From positions 7,500,336-7,564,335 of the forward strand of contig NC_039486.1 of the NCBI RefSeq assembly GCF_003590095.1: a DNA stretch of 64,000 nt, in the 5' to 3' direction. Of this stretch, positions 40,278-51,705 are shown one piece after another; the first letter of the stretch is position 1; each line of letters begins with the position of its first letter. A program made the translations under genes and the position numbers. Below the pieces are notes generated by a model, which saw only the letters and a program-made list of their open reading frames with translations, was not told the DNA's origin and searched no databases. Source of the stretch: Trichoplusia ni. Lineage: Eukaryota > Arthropoda > Insecta > Lepidoptera > Noctuidae.

Positions 40278-43200
40278 AAGCATTATCGGAATACACTACG
40301 GAAAAGACATTAAGATTTTAAAGATGTGTTCAAAATTCTAATTTAAGGAAACCGTAAACTTTTAACCGGATATTTTATATCGTCCATAGAAAATAAAATT
40401 ATACCAAACTTCATGGCATAAGACGGAGCTCAGTAACCCAGAATGTGTCCTATAAAATCTGAAAAGGATATTAGAATCTACACTCGCTTTTTCAGCACTA
40501 TATAACGGTGAAAGCAGTAAAATTTCCAGACTTTTATGAAAATGTATTTACGCGGACATGCATGACGTCATCCATTTTTTTTCTAAAGGAATATAGAATT
40601 GAGAATTCTATATTCTATCTTCGCATTTTCTGTTTCTGCCCAAAAACAAAATTCTTTGCGTTAATGTTTGCGTGTATTACGCAGCAGTATTTTTTGTTCT
40701 TGATATGAGTATATTATTAGCCTGTCCGTGATTTTATCTGTGAGGAAAGAGTAGGAAAAAAAACAAGTCTTATAATTCCATTAGTGTGAGAACTTTTTCC
40801 CCTGTACCAATTAACTCTACCAGAGCTAATGCTGATAATATTATTTTTAAGTTTGTTAGGGAAATGTTATGAGATTAGTACAGATAATATAGATTCCTTA
40901 TGGTAATTTTCCCTATAATTAGGTAGTCTTGTCTTGGTCTATAAAGGTGTCAGTATTGATGTTAAGCTACTCTTTTTTGTGAAATTATCTCTCTTTGTAT
41001 ATAGTGAATTCATCACTAACCCACACTACACAAAACCCACAAAAAGATTGAAAGGCATTCGCCATAATCGATATTTCATCAATAAATAAAGCATGAAAGT
41101 GTTAATCGGTTTAGTAATTTTGTCAGTAGTAATCCGTAATATTGCCAGTTTATGTAGATACAACCAATTATCGGTGGTTATATTTTAGTGCTAAAATGCG
41201 ACCACGCACATGCAGCCGCAACATTTCCAAACTACCAAAATGCAATTTAAACTCAGTATAGCCACTGTTCCTGCGCTGTTATGTGACAAGTTAAAGCATT
41301 ATGCAAATTTTGGTTAAATCTGGGTTACAAATGTACATATTACCCAGGAGCAATTGCAGAATGCACTTCTTTAATTGGGAATTCTGTCCATTGCTGTGGT
41401 CGCTTGTTGACATTAAACCTTAATAGTATTCAAGGTTAAAGAGATTTCTTTATAAGAAAGGGTAATCGGATGACCATCTTACAAAAGTTGTATATTGCAT
41501 TGCATTACTAGAGAATTTTCAACCTAATTTCCAAATCATATGGACTTGTTTACCTATTTTGATTCATTAAATACCATAAACGGCAGACTTTTCATTCCAA
41601 GATAGGAAACCAATAAAAATCTTGATATACCTAGTATCAAGTCTTTTTGCTTATTTCGTTTTTTGGCTTTCAAACTAAACGTAAGACAATTTTTCTCATT
41701 AATTATAATAATATCGACAAATTGTACAAACATTCAATGCAAGCCAATGAATAACCAACTATCAAAACATTAAATTTATTGCTAACAACTAATTACAAGT
41801 ATAATTAACATTTCGTTTAAACAAAATTAATTGTTTGTAGTTATACAATCTCCATTATTTGTTTGGCATGAACAAGAACATATCGATACAATGTTCGACA
41901 CATACATAGCTATTTATAGAAACTATAAGCGACTCTTTAAAAATCAGGCTTATAGATTCTCTGAAATACATACATACATATTAGGGCACGTAAACCCAAG
42001 ACTAAAATAAATCAATTCTGATCGGATCCTACAACCGACAAGTGGTGTCAGACAACGAAGCGTTCTTTAAACGGTCCAAAAGAGAAAAGGATAAAAAGCA
42101 TTCATTGTAATATAACATATCACAAACTCCGGCGTCTCCTAAGCGATTTTTCATGAGGTGTGCCACGTTAATGTGTACAAACGCTCTGGCTCGGCATACT
42201 TTGCTTCTTTGCAGGAAATAAATTACCTATGCTTAGAGTGCTGCCTTCCCGGATGGCTTTGCTACACGAATTTCGCAAACAGATAAGCTACCCCGTTATT
42301 TTAGTAGTTTAAACACGCTGAATAAGTGTTAACAAGAAAGACGGCTGCAAACGGCAAGTCACAGTGGAGATTTTATTTTCTGCTTTATTTTGAGTGGAGG
42401 TTGGAAACCGGTTTTGCTGTCGTAATTGTCGATCGTGTGCCAGATTGTGGATATTCTTAATGTTATCAGCTGAGAGTGGTAGACTGAATGTATTTTGTTT
42501 GGTTATAGTTTTTCCCCTAACTTGTTTACTGCAGAATTGGAAAGTCCCGTCGGCCAACGGGTATTTACTACGTAAGACTCATAAAACTTTAAGTTTTTAA
42601 AATACCTGCCTGTAGTGTACTATATACATACCTGTTTGATATAATGCTGTTGGTGCTCGCTGATCAAAGCAAATTGCTTACTGCACACAACTTGGCCCTC
42701 TTGTAAATTGGTTCTCCATAAAATCCATCCTTTTTGAATGTACAAATTCAATTATCCATTCTGCCATGCAGAATTAAAATTCTTAATAGAATATGAAATT
42801 TCCTAGAACCCTATAAAAGAAGCGAGAACACTTTGTTAGCAAAATGTAAATAACTGATACACTTTGTGGAGGTTATCGGAAATTTTACGCAAATAATTCC
42901 GATAAGCCGGAGCGGAGAATACAAAATTAAATAATTGAAATATCTTCAAAACTGTAGGCTATGAACTATTGAGGAAAAACAAGTTTCAATATTAATAGTT
43001 GATGTTCCTTTTAAATTATTGAAGTGGTCTCAATATCGCAGTGCTTCTTTTCTAGGGGATTTTCCCAGACACCTTCACTTACCTAACGATTGTTTTTGTT
43101 GTATAAATGTCTTTTAAGTTTAAACTTTCTTAGAATAGTTTATTTAACATCGAAATGACAACGAAAAAGACCATTAACACATACTCTATCTTATACAGAA

Positions 43201-44284
43201 TCTGTTTTGTCGAAATGTATTTAAACCCCGACATGTAAAAGGTTTATTTATTTATTTAATTTACTTAATATTGTCAAAATGTTTAAAACTCATTAAATAT
43301 TTACAACTTACGACGTTGTAAATCATTAGGCACCCATTAAAAATAATAATAACACATTCAACATACTAAAAATATCCGTAGAACTACCAAAACAGTTCAA
43401 TAATTAGTCCATAATCCCTTTAAACTACCCCTTCCTACCGGTTTACAATGATAGCCCTAATTATCTGGACAAAACTGGTATTATAATAACGACGTAATTA
43501 TAATTACAATAATGTTCAGTAATCGCCGTTTGATACTCTCCCAACTGACAATGATATATGAATGTAAATATCATGGTCTGTCTCGCCCCATGCTTGTCAA
43601 ACAGAGGTACCCAAAAGGTAAGGCTATTCAATGTAAAACCAACTTGATTAATCATTCAGAGTTGGCACTGTCAATAAGTTTTGTCAAGTGAATAGTACCT
43701 CGTGAGGACCTTATGCAGTAAACGAAGGTTTTCTCTTCATTCGTAAGCTTAAGTTTCTGACGTTGAAATGTATGAAAACCAATTCCTCTAACTGGCTCTG
43801 GACAAATAATATCTTTACAGAAATAAAAATATTCTATCTGAGAATATTTCATTGTAGAACGCTGCCGCTGAGGTGAGTTGGTATGAACCTTTGATTTACT
43901 TAGGATACTTATATAAAGATAATATAAATATAGGACACAATACGTAACTAACTAAACCTATACTTAGTGGCCTATATTTTAAGTATATTATATAGTATTG
44001 AAAGGGAACAGGCGTGACTACAAATGCTATGACTAAATTTGGTTAAAATACTCCCGTGATTAGCGGTAAGTTTGGTTAAATCAATAGTGCGTGTCCAGGT
44101 ATGAGTAGTGTGTTTGTGTCGCGTCACGAGAGCCCTTGTTTAACACCTAAACACTTTTTTCCGCTTGCTCACACTATAAGGTTAACAGGTTTTTGTATGA
44201 ACGACGCAAAGGCGAATTAACCAGTCGATCGGCATCCACTGACCGGAGCGCATTACCTAATACGTTACTCACATAACAAGCAAC

Positions 44285-44476
44285 ATGAAGACCGCGCCTA
44301 TATTACTCGTTGTTCTGCTGTCGTTCGTTTGTGTCAGCTATTGTAAAGACCTGATTGTGGGCTCCAGTTTCAACAACAGATTGATACATCAGCAAAAAGC
44401 CGAGTACAATGCCATCCCACTCAAGAAACGAGTTAAGGAGGTGTTCTTCTCAGACCCCGGACAACAGATTATCAAG
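44285..44476 (+). CDS. MBF2-like secreted protein, coding exon 1 (copy 2, adjacent to exon 2)
   Basis: Identical to 22118-22309: signal peptide of about 20 residues, 64 codons, phase-0 donor at 44477. In the assembled order this copy is the one contiguous with exon 2 at 52921, so the gene as drawn spans 44285-53061 with an 8.44 kb intron containing the LINE. Removing the LINE leaves an intron of about 4.3 kb. The exon 1 at 22118 then has no exon 2 of its own in the assembly, which is what a redundant contig would give. Confidence 0.8.
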
Positions 44477-47400
44477 GTAACAAGATTGTGAATTTAATAA
44501 GAAATTTAGATTTAATTAGGTACTTGTTTACTTGTATCTAGTACCTCATGACATTTTTAAGGTAGCAAAAGATAACTTAGACGTATTTTTCTACAAATTT
44601 TAATTGCCCATCACAAATCTCAAAGCAACCTGCTCTATTAATAATGTATTCTCAGAACTAAATCAATTACAAGTGCAGGTCTTGGTCAGGATTCTCTGAA
44701 TGAAACTAGTTTGCTTCGAACTTGCAACAAACTTATTTATTAATATTTTCGTATGCGTCAGCTGGCACAACAAATTGTAAACTAGCGTGGAGCGCCACAG
44801 CCGGGACTACACCAAGAAAATAGAAACGTGTTTATTATAATAATCTAGTGAACAGGGTGTAACTGGGTACCAATTTTGCTTTGAAATTCTTAACTGAACT
44901 CTTAAATCAAAACCTATTCACGACAATGATGATTCCTTAATCTCTAATTTCTGTTGGGTCAAGCTATCAAATAGCTGATACCGTTATTTGTTTACAACAT
45001 GTGTGTGTATAACATACTCCTAATGAGTCACTTCTGGAAACTGTTTAACCAATTAAGACTTATCAGCGTGTTGTGTCCCACACTCTTGTAATATGTCGTA
45101 ACGTTGTGTTTGCTCTAGATGCTAGGTAACCACGAGCACTCCATTGTTTTAATTCCAGTCATAACTAGTTGAAATCTGGAACAAACACTGCGATATATTT
45201 TATAAGTACTTCGTACATAAGTCATGAGGTGTTTGTATTTTATGCCACAGGCCTTGTACACAGCTAATTGCAATACATTCCGAACTTTTTGTAGAGGTAC
45301 CGCTCTCGAAAGGAATGCGCGTTGTATTTTGTGCCGCATTAGAGCGCTACAGCACAAGTCTTTGCGAGTCTCTTCCTTGAATTTATCACGAGTCAGCAAC
45401 CAAGATCGCTTCACGCAGTAAACTCTAAATGTGAACGACCCCAACATGAACATAGTTCGATTATCTTTACCGATTGCGCTTGCAGAGCCTTACTATTTCT
45501 TGGAACCAAAGCAAACAGTATATTACTACCTTGACGTAAAGTGTACTGTCAGCAAACCGATCGGCTAATCTCGCTATATCTTATTTTAAGGACACTACAC
45601 CTACACTAGTTAGTCTCTAGGTTAAAAGATTGTTTTGCATACAGTAACCTAGATCATCTCGGCAGCATTCGTATTAGTAACCATTTTTCATTGGGGTTTT
45701 TATTCAAATAACTGTCACAATTCTGTGATAGGGTTCAAGAAATTTCTATATTCAATTATTTGTCGTTTCACATTTTCATCGCTACCAAAGTAGGATACGC
45801 AAAAATATTTTTATTGCGACGAAACCCTCGGTAGTTATTCATAGCGTAGAGTTGGTATCTTCACAAAAATGCTGAAGCGCTGCGCCCGAGCGCTAAGGTG
45901 GTGAACTAAATACTCCGTATACTCACGTTGGCTGCGACCCCACGCGGGCCGCAGGGGCCTAAAATATGCGTTAAATTAAAGCCTGCATTTCATTTCCATT
46001 TGTCTTGCGATGCGCATATATTTTATTTGAAGCATACTAGAGAGTCACGTTAGCTCTCGTAATATATGATGGATTTTCACACTTTAGATGTTGACTAATG
46101 TGTTCCAAACTGAACGATTGAATAGATTTTAGTTTCAATACAACCACAATCAGGCTTATTAACTCGTGGTAATGTGGTTTGCTGCGGGAGCGTTGATCGT
46201 CGCCCCTGATTTAACAGTTGCCTGTCATGTTGCATTTAACCGGTTTTGACGACATTTACAACTATTCTAGTAAAAATCTAAAACTAGAACTGGTTACTAG
46301 TTAGCACTGATGTTCGCTCAATTGGCAGGCAACTGGCGCAGCGCACTGCAGGGCGTAGAACGGCTTTTCTCGGTTTCTACACATTTATCGGCACAATTTA
46401 TTAACTTAAATTGATGTTTAAAGATTCAATCGGAAAATTTGAATTTGAATATTCACACGGTAAAGAAGAATTCAAAATTTTACATAACAGCATAACGTTA
46501 AACAATGAACGAATGATGAGTAGAAATATAATACTATAAAATGGTTCCCATCTCTTTCTGGTGTGAATTGTTATAATACATCATTTGTATACATGAATCA
46601 TCGCATTTATCTCAATTTGATCATGGCCGGCTGTGACAATTACGAACTCGTTGCTTGTTTCTTTCCACGTGTATCAAATCAAAACTATGAAGCTTTATAA
46701 AAAATCGAACTGACTTTGTTTTTTAGTTTTTGTTTGAAAGTGTTTCGTTTTCGTAAACTCTTAAATAATTCATTTTTAGTTTTATGTTTTTTTAAACTTC
46801 ACAACGATTTATATGATAAACAGGATTTTTTTGCAGGAGTTTTAAAACGCTTATTCGTTTTATATTTTTTGTTTAGACAGGACAAGACCTACTTTAGATA
46901 TTTTGACGACAAAAGAACCTAGCCATATTATTCCTATTATACAATTGAAGTGCTAAGAGAAAATTGTATTGAGCAAAACGTGACTAGCGATATACAATAA
47001 ATAGAGCTAGAGAATTCATGTAGGTATGTTGATACAATAAACAATAACAGTCATAGAAAATATTCATGTACGTAAGTACTACAGTTAGGTATGTATTTCC
47101 GTGATTCACACTTCAAACCGTTTCAATAAGTTACGTCAAGCGACGTAGTTGACAAGATTATTCATACGTATTATAAAAAGTAGATTCATTTGTTTCACTG
47201 AAAATATCTAGACTATTCAAGTAGGTACTTGATAACCTCTGTGTTCCCATTCGCGATTCGTTTGTAGTGTCATATAAGTCAAAATTAAAACTGTGTTAAT
47301 GTCTTATGCATTTTTAAGTAGGAAAATCACGGATCATTAAACTATTAGCTGCCCGTTACAATGTGATAACATTAACTATTGTATTTAGATTAGCTGTCGG

Positions 47401-47597
47401 GGAATACCAGTAGGTATGGTACACTTCGACACTGAATCATATGTACATGTCGGCATTAATATAACCGGTTGGGACTGTCCACCTTGACATAATGTGGGTG
47501 TTGCAAGCTTTATGACACATTCATGGATATACATTTAATTCTCCAATTGGCATTGCCATTGAGATAGTCTTTGCTGATGTCAAGGTCATTTTTATAA
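44477..47597 (+). other. MBF2-like gene intron, left part (copy 2)
   Basis: Counterpart of 22310-25430, ending at the LINE insertion point. No gene seen. Confidence 0.6.
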
Positions 47598-47600
47598 AAT

Positions 47601-47637
47601 AGTCAGTGACCCGCGGGTACGCGTGAGGTGCGGTCGC
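47601..47637 (+). promoter_or_regulatory. LINE internal promoter: initiator plus DPE
   Basis: A TCAGT initiator lies at 47603-47607 at the very 5' end of the element. Taking its A (47605) as +1, GGTCG falls exactly at +28 to +32 (47632-47636) and fits the arthropod downstream promoter element consensus RGWYV. TATA-less Inr+DPE promoters located inside the transcribed region are known for insect Jockey and I elements, since they let each new full-length copy carry its own promoter. Confidence 0.6.
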
Positions 47638-47662
47638 GTCATTCACCTACGGTGCTAGAAAA

Positions 47663-48829
47663 ATGACGTCGAACTCGAAAGTAATTAAGTGCAATAACTG
47701 TAACATTGTGATATGTGAGGTGTTAGCCTATGTCCAGAACAAAATGGATGTTATGGATGAGGAAAGCTTAATGAGATTGTGTGTCACAAGTTTTTCTGAA
47801 GAGGAGATTGAAGCGGCTAAAAACTTGCTTTTCGATTCGATCACTACTACAAGACGTAAAATTTCGCGTAAGAGAGAAGGAAAATCACAGAGGGATCTTG
47901 CTGATATAATTACATTATTTAAAGAAACAGATCCGGAATTAGTACCCATATTTGTTGCTCGGGAACTACATAAATTACCACCAATATCGTTTGATCATCT
48001 GGATGCAAGTAAACTTCTGAAGGATATTTTGTTGTTGCAAAACGAACTAAAGATTATTAAGGATTCCTACGTGACTAACAAACAGTTAGATGATTTAAAA
48101 TTACATATTGAGCAGTCCAAACACCAAACATTGGATTGTACAATAACTGATCTACCTCACAATACAGAAAAGCAAAACATAGCGATGACGCAGTCGTTGG
48201 CGGGTTGTCGCGAGCAAAGCGATGATACTCCGTCCCTGTCATACGCGGAATGCATCAATCGGTCTCTCGCTCTCTCACATACAAGCACGCGCGTGGAGGC
48301 CTCAACCGCGGTTTCGACACAGGTGCAACGCAAGCGCGCGAATCCTGAGCGCCCGAGTGTCGTACCGGAGACGGCGCGGTCTATATCACAAGCGATAAGC
48401 GGAAGCGAGAAAATACAACCAGATAAAGAAGAGAAGAATGGATGGACAATTGTACAAAAAAAGAAGCCAAAGTACAAGTTTGCAGGAAGTAGAGGAAAAG
48501 CGGCTTCGGATGTGGATATGAAATTTAAAGCTGCGGAAATAAATATTCCATTATTTATATCCCGTGTAGCTAAAGAAGTTACTGACAGCGACATTGCTGA
48601 CTACATTCTGTCAAAGACTCAAACTGCAGTAACAATAAAGAAAATTATAATGCAAAAGGAAAGAAATTATAATGCATTTAAAATCTTTGTACCACACCAC
48701 AAGCTCGCAATGTTTTTAGATGATAGTCTGTGGCCAGAAGGTGTGTCTTTTAGGCGCTTTGTTTACTTTAATAAAACTAAGAAGGCCGAAAACAATGTTG
48801 TGAATAGTGATGTGATACAAAACAATTAA
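47663..48829 (+). CDS. LINE ORF1 protein (nucleic-acid-binding, Gag-like)
   Basis: 388 residues, presumed to coat the element RNA and assist target-primed reverse transcription. Visible regions: an N-terminal Cys pair CNNCN (residues 10-13) followed by a predicted helical acidic domain (about 28-125); a Lys/Leu-rich possible coiled coil (about 118-155); a Ser/Thr/Arg-rich, higher-GC linker (about 175-255); a basic NGWTIVQKKKPKYK segment; and a C-terminal globular region (about 290-375: IPLFISRV..., YNAFKIFVP..., WPEGVSFRRF) that resembles an RRM-type fold. I see no CCHC zinc knuckles, unlike many Jockey-type ORF1 proteins. The start at 47663 is the first ATG after the leader. ORF2 follows two bases after the stop. 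Family known to me only by general resemblance to moth LINE ORF1s. Confidence 0.75.
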   Translation: MTSNSKVIKCNNCNIVICEVLAYVQNKMDVMDEESLMRLCVTSFSEEEIEAAKNLLFDSITTTRRKISRKREGKSQRDLADIITLFKETDPELVPIFVARELHKLPPISFDHLDASKLLKDILLLQNELKIIKDSYVTNKQLDDLKLHIEQSKHQTLDCTITDLPHNTEKQNIAMTQSLAGCREQSDDTPSLSYAECINRSLALSHTSTRVEASTAVSTQVQRKRANPERPSVVPETARSISQAISGSEKIQPDKEEKNGWTIVQKKKPKYKFAGSRGKAASDVDMKFKAAEINIPLFISRVAKEVTDSDIADYILSKTQTAVTIKKIIMQKERNYNAFKIFVPHHKLAMFLDDSLWPEGVSFRRFVYFNKTKKAENNVVNSDVIQNN

Positions 48830-48831
48830 TA

Positions 48832-51639
48832 ATGGGTATACAAACAAATACAACTGCAACAACTACTTTATTTAAATTTGTCAGTTTTAACTGTAAGTCG
48901 ATAAAAAGATCAATTGATTGTGTCAGAAAATTGTGTCAGTCGGCGGATATCATAGCCTTACAAGAGACCTGGCTACTTCCCTATGACATACCGATACTGG
49001 GCACTGTTGACCAGGAGTTCGCATACACGGGCACGTCAGCAGTGGATATTTCAAACGGTGTTTTGAAAGGAAGACCTTACGGTGGCGTGGCAATACTGTG
49101 GCGTAAAAGTGTGTTCAAAGAGGTGACTGTTATCGAGTGCAATAATCCGCGTATCAGTGCAATAAAAGTGTCTATGAAAGACCGCGCATTTCTTGTGTTT
49201 AGTGTTTACATGCCGACAAATGGAATAGACAATTTGGAGGAGTTTACGACATGTTTTGGCGAGGTATGTGCGATAGTTGATCATTACGCTATAGAATCTA
49301 TTTACGTACTAGGAGATTTTAATGCTCATCCGGGAGAACTGTTCGGTAACGAGCTAATTAATTTATGTATGGACCAACAATGGTCCTGTGTGGATATAGA
49401 TGTGTTAGGAAGTGTATTAAGTAATTATACATTTATAAGCGAGGCTCACGGGTGTGTGAGGTGGCTCGATCACTGTGTTACTAGTCATTCTGCCAAACAA
49501 ACTATTAAGAATGTATTTATTAATTATGACACGTTTTGGTCTGATCATTTGCCCCTAGTCATTGAGTGTGAATTAAGTGCAATTATATGTAAAAATAGTA
49601 ATTATAATAAAAATATAAAAAATAAAGCTGTTTGGGGCTATAGAACTAAAGAACAAATAAAAAGCTATACCAAATTGTGCAATAGTAAACTGAAATTAAT
49701 AGATTTTCCTGTTGAATTAAGAGAATGTAGTTATGATATTTGTAATTGTAAGGAACATAGAAATTGTCTAGATAAACTATATAAGGATATAATAATAGCA
49801 TTAACAGACTCAGCCATTAACACTTGTGAAACTAAATCTCACTCGCGTAAGAAAAAACATGTAATAGGATGGAATAAGCATGTATGTGAAGCTCACAGGG
49901 AAGCTAGGAGTAAATTTTTATACTGGGTTTCTCAGGATAGGCCACAATCCGGTACTATATATGAAGAAATGTGTGAAAGTCGCAAATTATTTAAAAATAG
50001 ATTAAAGTGGTGTCACAATAACAAAGAACAGATAAAAATGGAAATTATTTCGGAATGTCGTGCTTCTAAAAACTTTAGTGATTTTTGGAAAGCAACCAAC
50101 AGTTTAAATCATAAGACTGGCCTTCCAGTGAGCGTGGGAAGTGCGAGTGATAGCAGAGATATAGCTGAACTGTTTAGAGAACATTTTACCACTAAGTCTC
50201 CACTGGGTTCTTCGTCTGCAGATCCTGGGTCCACCATGACCGGTGAATTGTATAGGGTGTCTGCTAAACAAGTTCGACAAATTGTGAGTAGCATGTCTAG
50301 GGGCAAGTCACCGGGTCATGATGGACTCAGTATCGAGCATCTAAAATACGCTGGTGTTCATTTACCGCGTGTGCTGGCAATGTTCTTTACCTTATGTCTG
50401 AATCACTCGTACTTGCCTATAGACCTTATGAAAACCATCGTAGTACCAATAGTTAAAAATAAAACTGGAGATTTGTCTGATAAGAACAATTACCGACCGA
50501 TTTCCTTGGCTACAATTGTGGCCAAGGTGTTGGACAGTGTGCTCGACTCAGAACTTGATAAAAATATTAATATTCATGATGCTCAGTTTGGTTTTCGCGC
50601 GGGACTTTCCACTGAAAGCGCAATTCTGAGTCTGAAGCACACTGTCCAATACTACACGGAAAGAAGTACACCTGTGTATGCATGCTTTCTTGACCTCTCC
50701 AAGGCATTTGACCTTGTGTCGTATGACTTGTTATGGGAGAAACTCAAGAAAACCCGCGTGCCTACACAGGTACAACGGATTTTTCATTTCTGGTACCAAA
50801 ACCAGAATAATTATGTAAGGTGGGCAAATGCCTTCTCGGACACGTACAGGTTGGAGTGCGGGGTGAGACAAGGTGGTTTGAGTTCTCCTAGGCTCTTCAA
50901 CTTGTACGTGAATGAGCTTATAGTTGGGCTCAGCAGCACACGAGTGGGATGCTGGATTGACAACATTTGTATGAACAACTTTAGTTACGCAGACGACATG
51001 GTGCTGCTGACCCCAACTGTAAGTGCAATGAGGCAGTTGCTTGCAATATGTGAAACATATAGCATTCAGCATGGATTGATGTACAATGCTAAGAAGAGCG
51101 AGTACATGGTTTTCAAGGCCCCCGGTAAATGTACATTGAATGTGCCCGCAATAAAGCTAAATGGCATTGAACTAAAGCGGGTAGAAAAGTTTAAATATCT
51201 TGGACATTACGTTACAGAGGACCTTGAGGACCAGGTTGACATAGAACGGGAACGTAGGGCATTGGCGGTTAGAAGTAATATGCTGGCCCGCAGGTTTGTG
51301 CGTTGTAGTAAACAAGTTAAAGTCACTCTATTTAAAGCCTACTGTCAGACTTTCTACACGTGCAGCCTGTGGTTCAGATATACGCAGAGGACGCTCAATG
51401 CCTTACGTGTCCAATATAACAACGGGTTTAGGATGTTGTTGGGGTTGCCCCGTTTTTGCAGTGCCTCCGGTATGTTTGCGGAAGCCAGGGTAGACGGCTT
51501 CCACGCGGTAATACGCAAGCGGCTCGTATCACTACTGAGCAGGGTCAGGAGCAGCACCAACAGCATCCTGCAGGTTATTGCGGAAAAGCAGGACTCAGAC
51601 ATCCTGAAAGCATTTATACGCGCACAAATTTTACTATAA
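48832..51639 (+). CDS. LINE ORF2: AP-endonuclease / reverse transcriptase
   Basis: 935-residue polyprotein that nicks target DNA and reverse-transcribes the element RNA. Endonuclease domain, residues about 14-247, has the expected key residues: N20 (FNCKS), E45 (QETW), D162 and N164 (GDFNAH), D213 (WLDH), S237-D238-H239. A Cys/His cluster (C299, C304, C306, H309, C312) lies between the domains. The reverse transcriptase, about 470-770, shows GKSPGHDG, NYRPISL, FGFR, FLDLSKAFD (D621), the RQGG motif and YADD (719-722). No RNase H domain is visible; the C-terminal ~170 residues are a helical region of the usual LINE type. No stop or frameshift. It begins two bases after the ORF1 stop (TAATAATG), suggesting translation by termination-reinitiation. 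Confidence 0.93.
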   Translation: MGIQTNTTATTTLFKFVSFNCKSIKRSIDCVRKLCQSADIIALQETWLLPYDIPILGTVDQEFAYTGTSAVDISNGVLKGRPYGGVAILWRKSVFKEVTVIECNNPRISAIKVSMKDRAFLVFSVYMPTNGIDNLEEFTTCFGEVCAIVDHYAIESIYVLGDFNAHPGELFGNELINLCMDQQWSCVDIDVLGSVLSNYTFISEAHGCVRWLDHCVTSHSAKQTIKNVFINYDTFWSDHLPLVIECELSAIICKNSNYNKNIKNKAVWGYRTKEQIKSYTKLCNSKLKLIDFPVELRECSYDICNCKEHRNCLDKLYKDIIIALTDSAINTCETKSHSRKKKHVIGWNKHVCEAHREARSKFLYWVSQDRPQSGTIYEEMCESRKLFKNRLKWCHNNKEQIKMEIISECRASKNFSDFWKATNSLNHKTGLPVSVGSASDSRDIAELFREHFTTKSPLGSSSADPGSTMTGELYRVSAKQVRQIVSSMSRGKSPGHDGLSIEHLKYAGVHLPRVLAMFFTLCLNHSYLPIDLMKTIVVPIVKNKTGDLSDKNNYRPISLATIVAKVLDSVLDSELDKNINIHDAQFGFRAGLSTESAILSLKHTVQYYTERSTPVYACFLDLSKAFDLVSYDLLWEKLKKTRVPTQVQRIFHFWYQNQNNYVRWANAFSDTYRLECGVRQGGLSSPRLFNLYVNELIVGLSSTRVGCWIDNICMNNFSYADDMVLLTPTVSAMRQLLAICETYSIQHGLMYNAKKSEYMVFKAPGKCTLNVPAIKLNGIELKRVEKFKYLGHYVTEDLEDQVDIERERRALAVRSNMLARRFVRCSKQVKVTLFKAYCQTFYTCSLWFRYTQRTLNALRVQYNNGFRMLLGLPRFCSASGMFAEARVDGFHAVIRKRLVSLLSRVRSSTNSILQVIAEKQDSDILKAFIRAQILL

Positions 51640-51678
51640 ATCTTATTATTTTGTAATTATGTATGGACATTGTTCTGA

Positions 51679-51705
51679 AATAAAGATTATTATTATTATT
51701 ATTAT
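51679..51705 (+). terminator. LINE polyadenylation signal and (TTA)n tail
   Basis: AATAAA at 51679-51684, followed by a run of TTA units to about 51705. The element ends in a short microsatellite rather than poly(A), as in several CR1/L2/I-like groups. Confidence 0.7.

Larger units (their letters stand above)
28317..47597 (+). repeat. Copy 2 of the 19.3 kb near-identical block
   Basis: Matches 6151-25430 throughout. Every small feature of copy 1 recurs at +22166 or +22167: the hairpins, the SINE-like element, the tail-like fragment, repeat copy B and MBF2 exon 1. All corresponding open frames that I compared translate identically, except one around 15795-16013 that is broken by a homopolymer difference. 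Copy 2 starts abruptly at the edge of the N gap and ends at the LINE insertion, after which about 50 more bases of homology follow. Confidence 0.95.
47598..51701 (+). mobile_element. Full-length non-LTR retrotransposon (LINE), CR1/Jockey-like group
   Basis: A 4.1 kb insertion present in copy 2 and absent from the matching place in copy 1, so its limits are known to within a few bases. Order: short GC-rich leader of about 60 bases, ORF1 (388 aa), ORF2 (935 aa, endonuclease plus reverse transcriptase), a 3' untranslated stretch of about 60 bases, AATAAA and a (TTA)n tail. Both frames are open. The sequence ttataa lies on both sides (47592-47597 and 51702-51707), a possible target-site duplication, although the TTA-rich tail makes its exact length ambiguous. 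An apurinic-type endonuclease with RT but no RNase H, and a short microsatellite tail, suit the CR1/L2/Daphne-type clades. Clade is an inference. Confidence 0.9.

Noticed and set aside
22118..44476. Two separate MBF2-like genes
   Set aside because: The two first exons are identical, only one second exon exists, and the surrounding 19 kb is duplicated as a unit with an assembly gap between. One gene seen twice is more likely.
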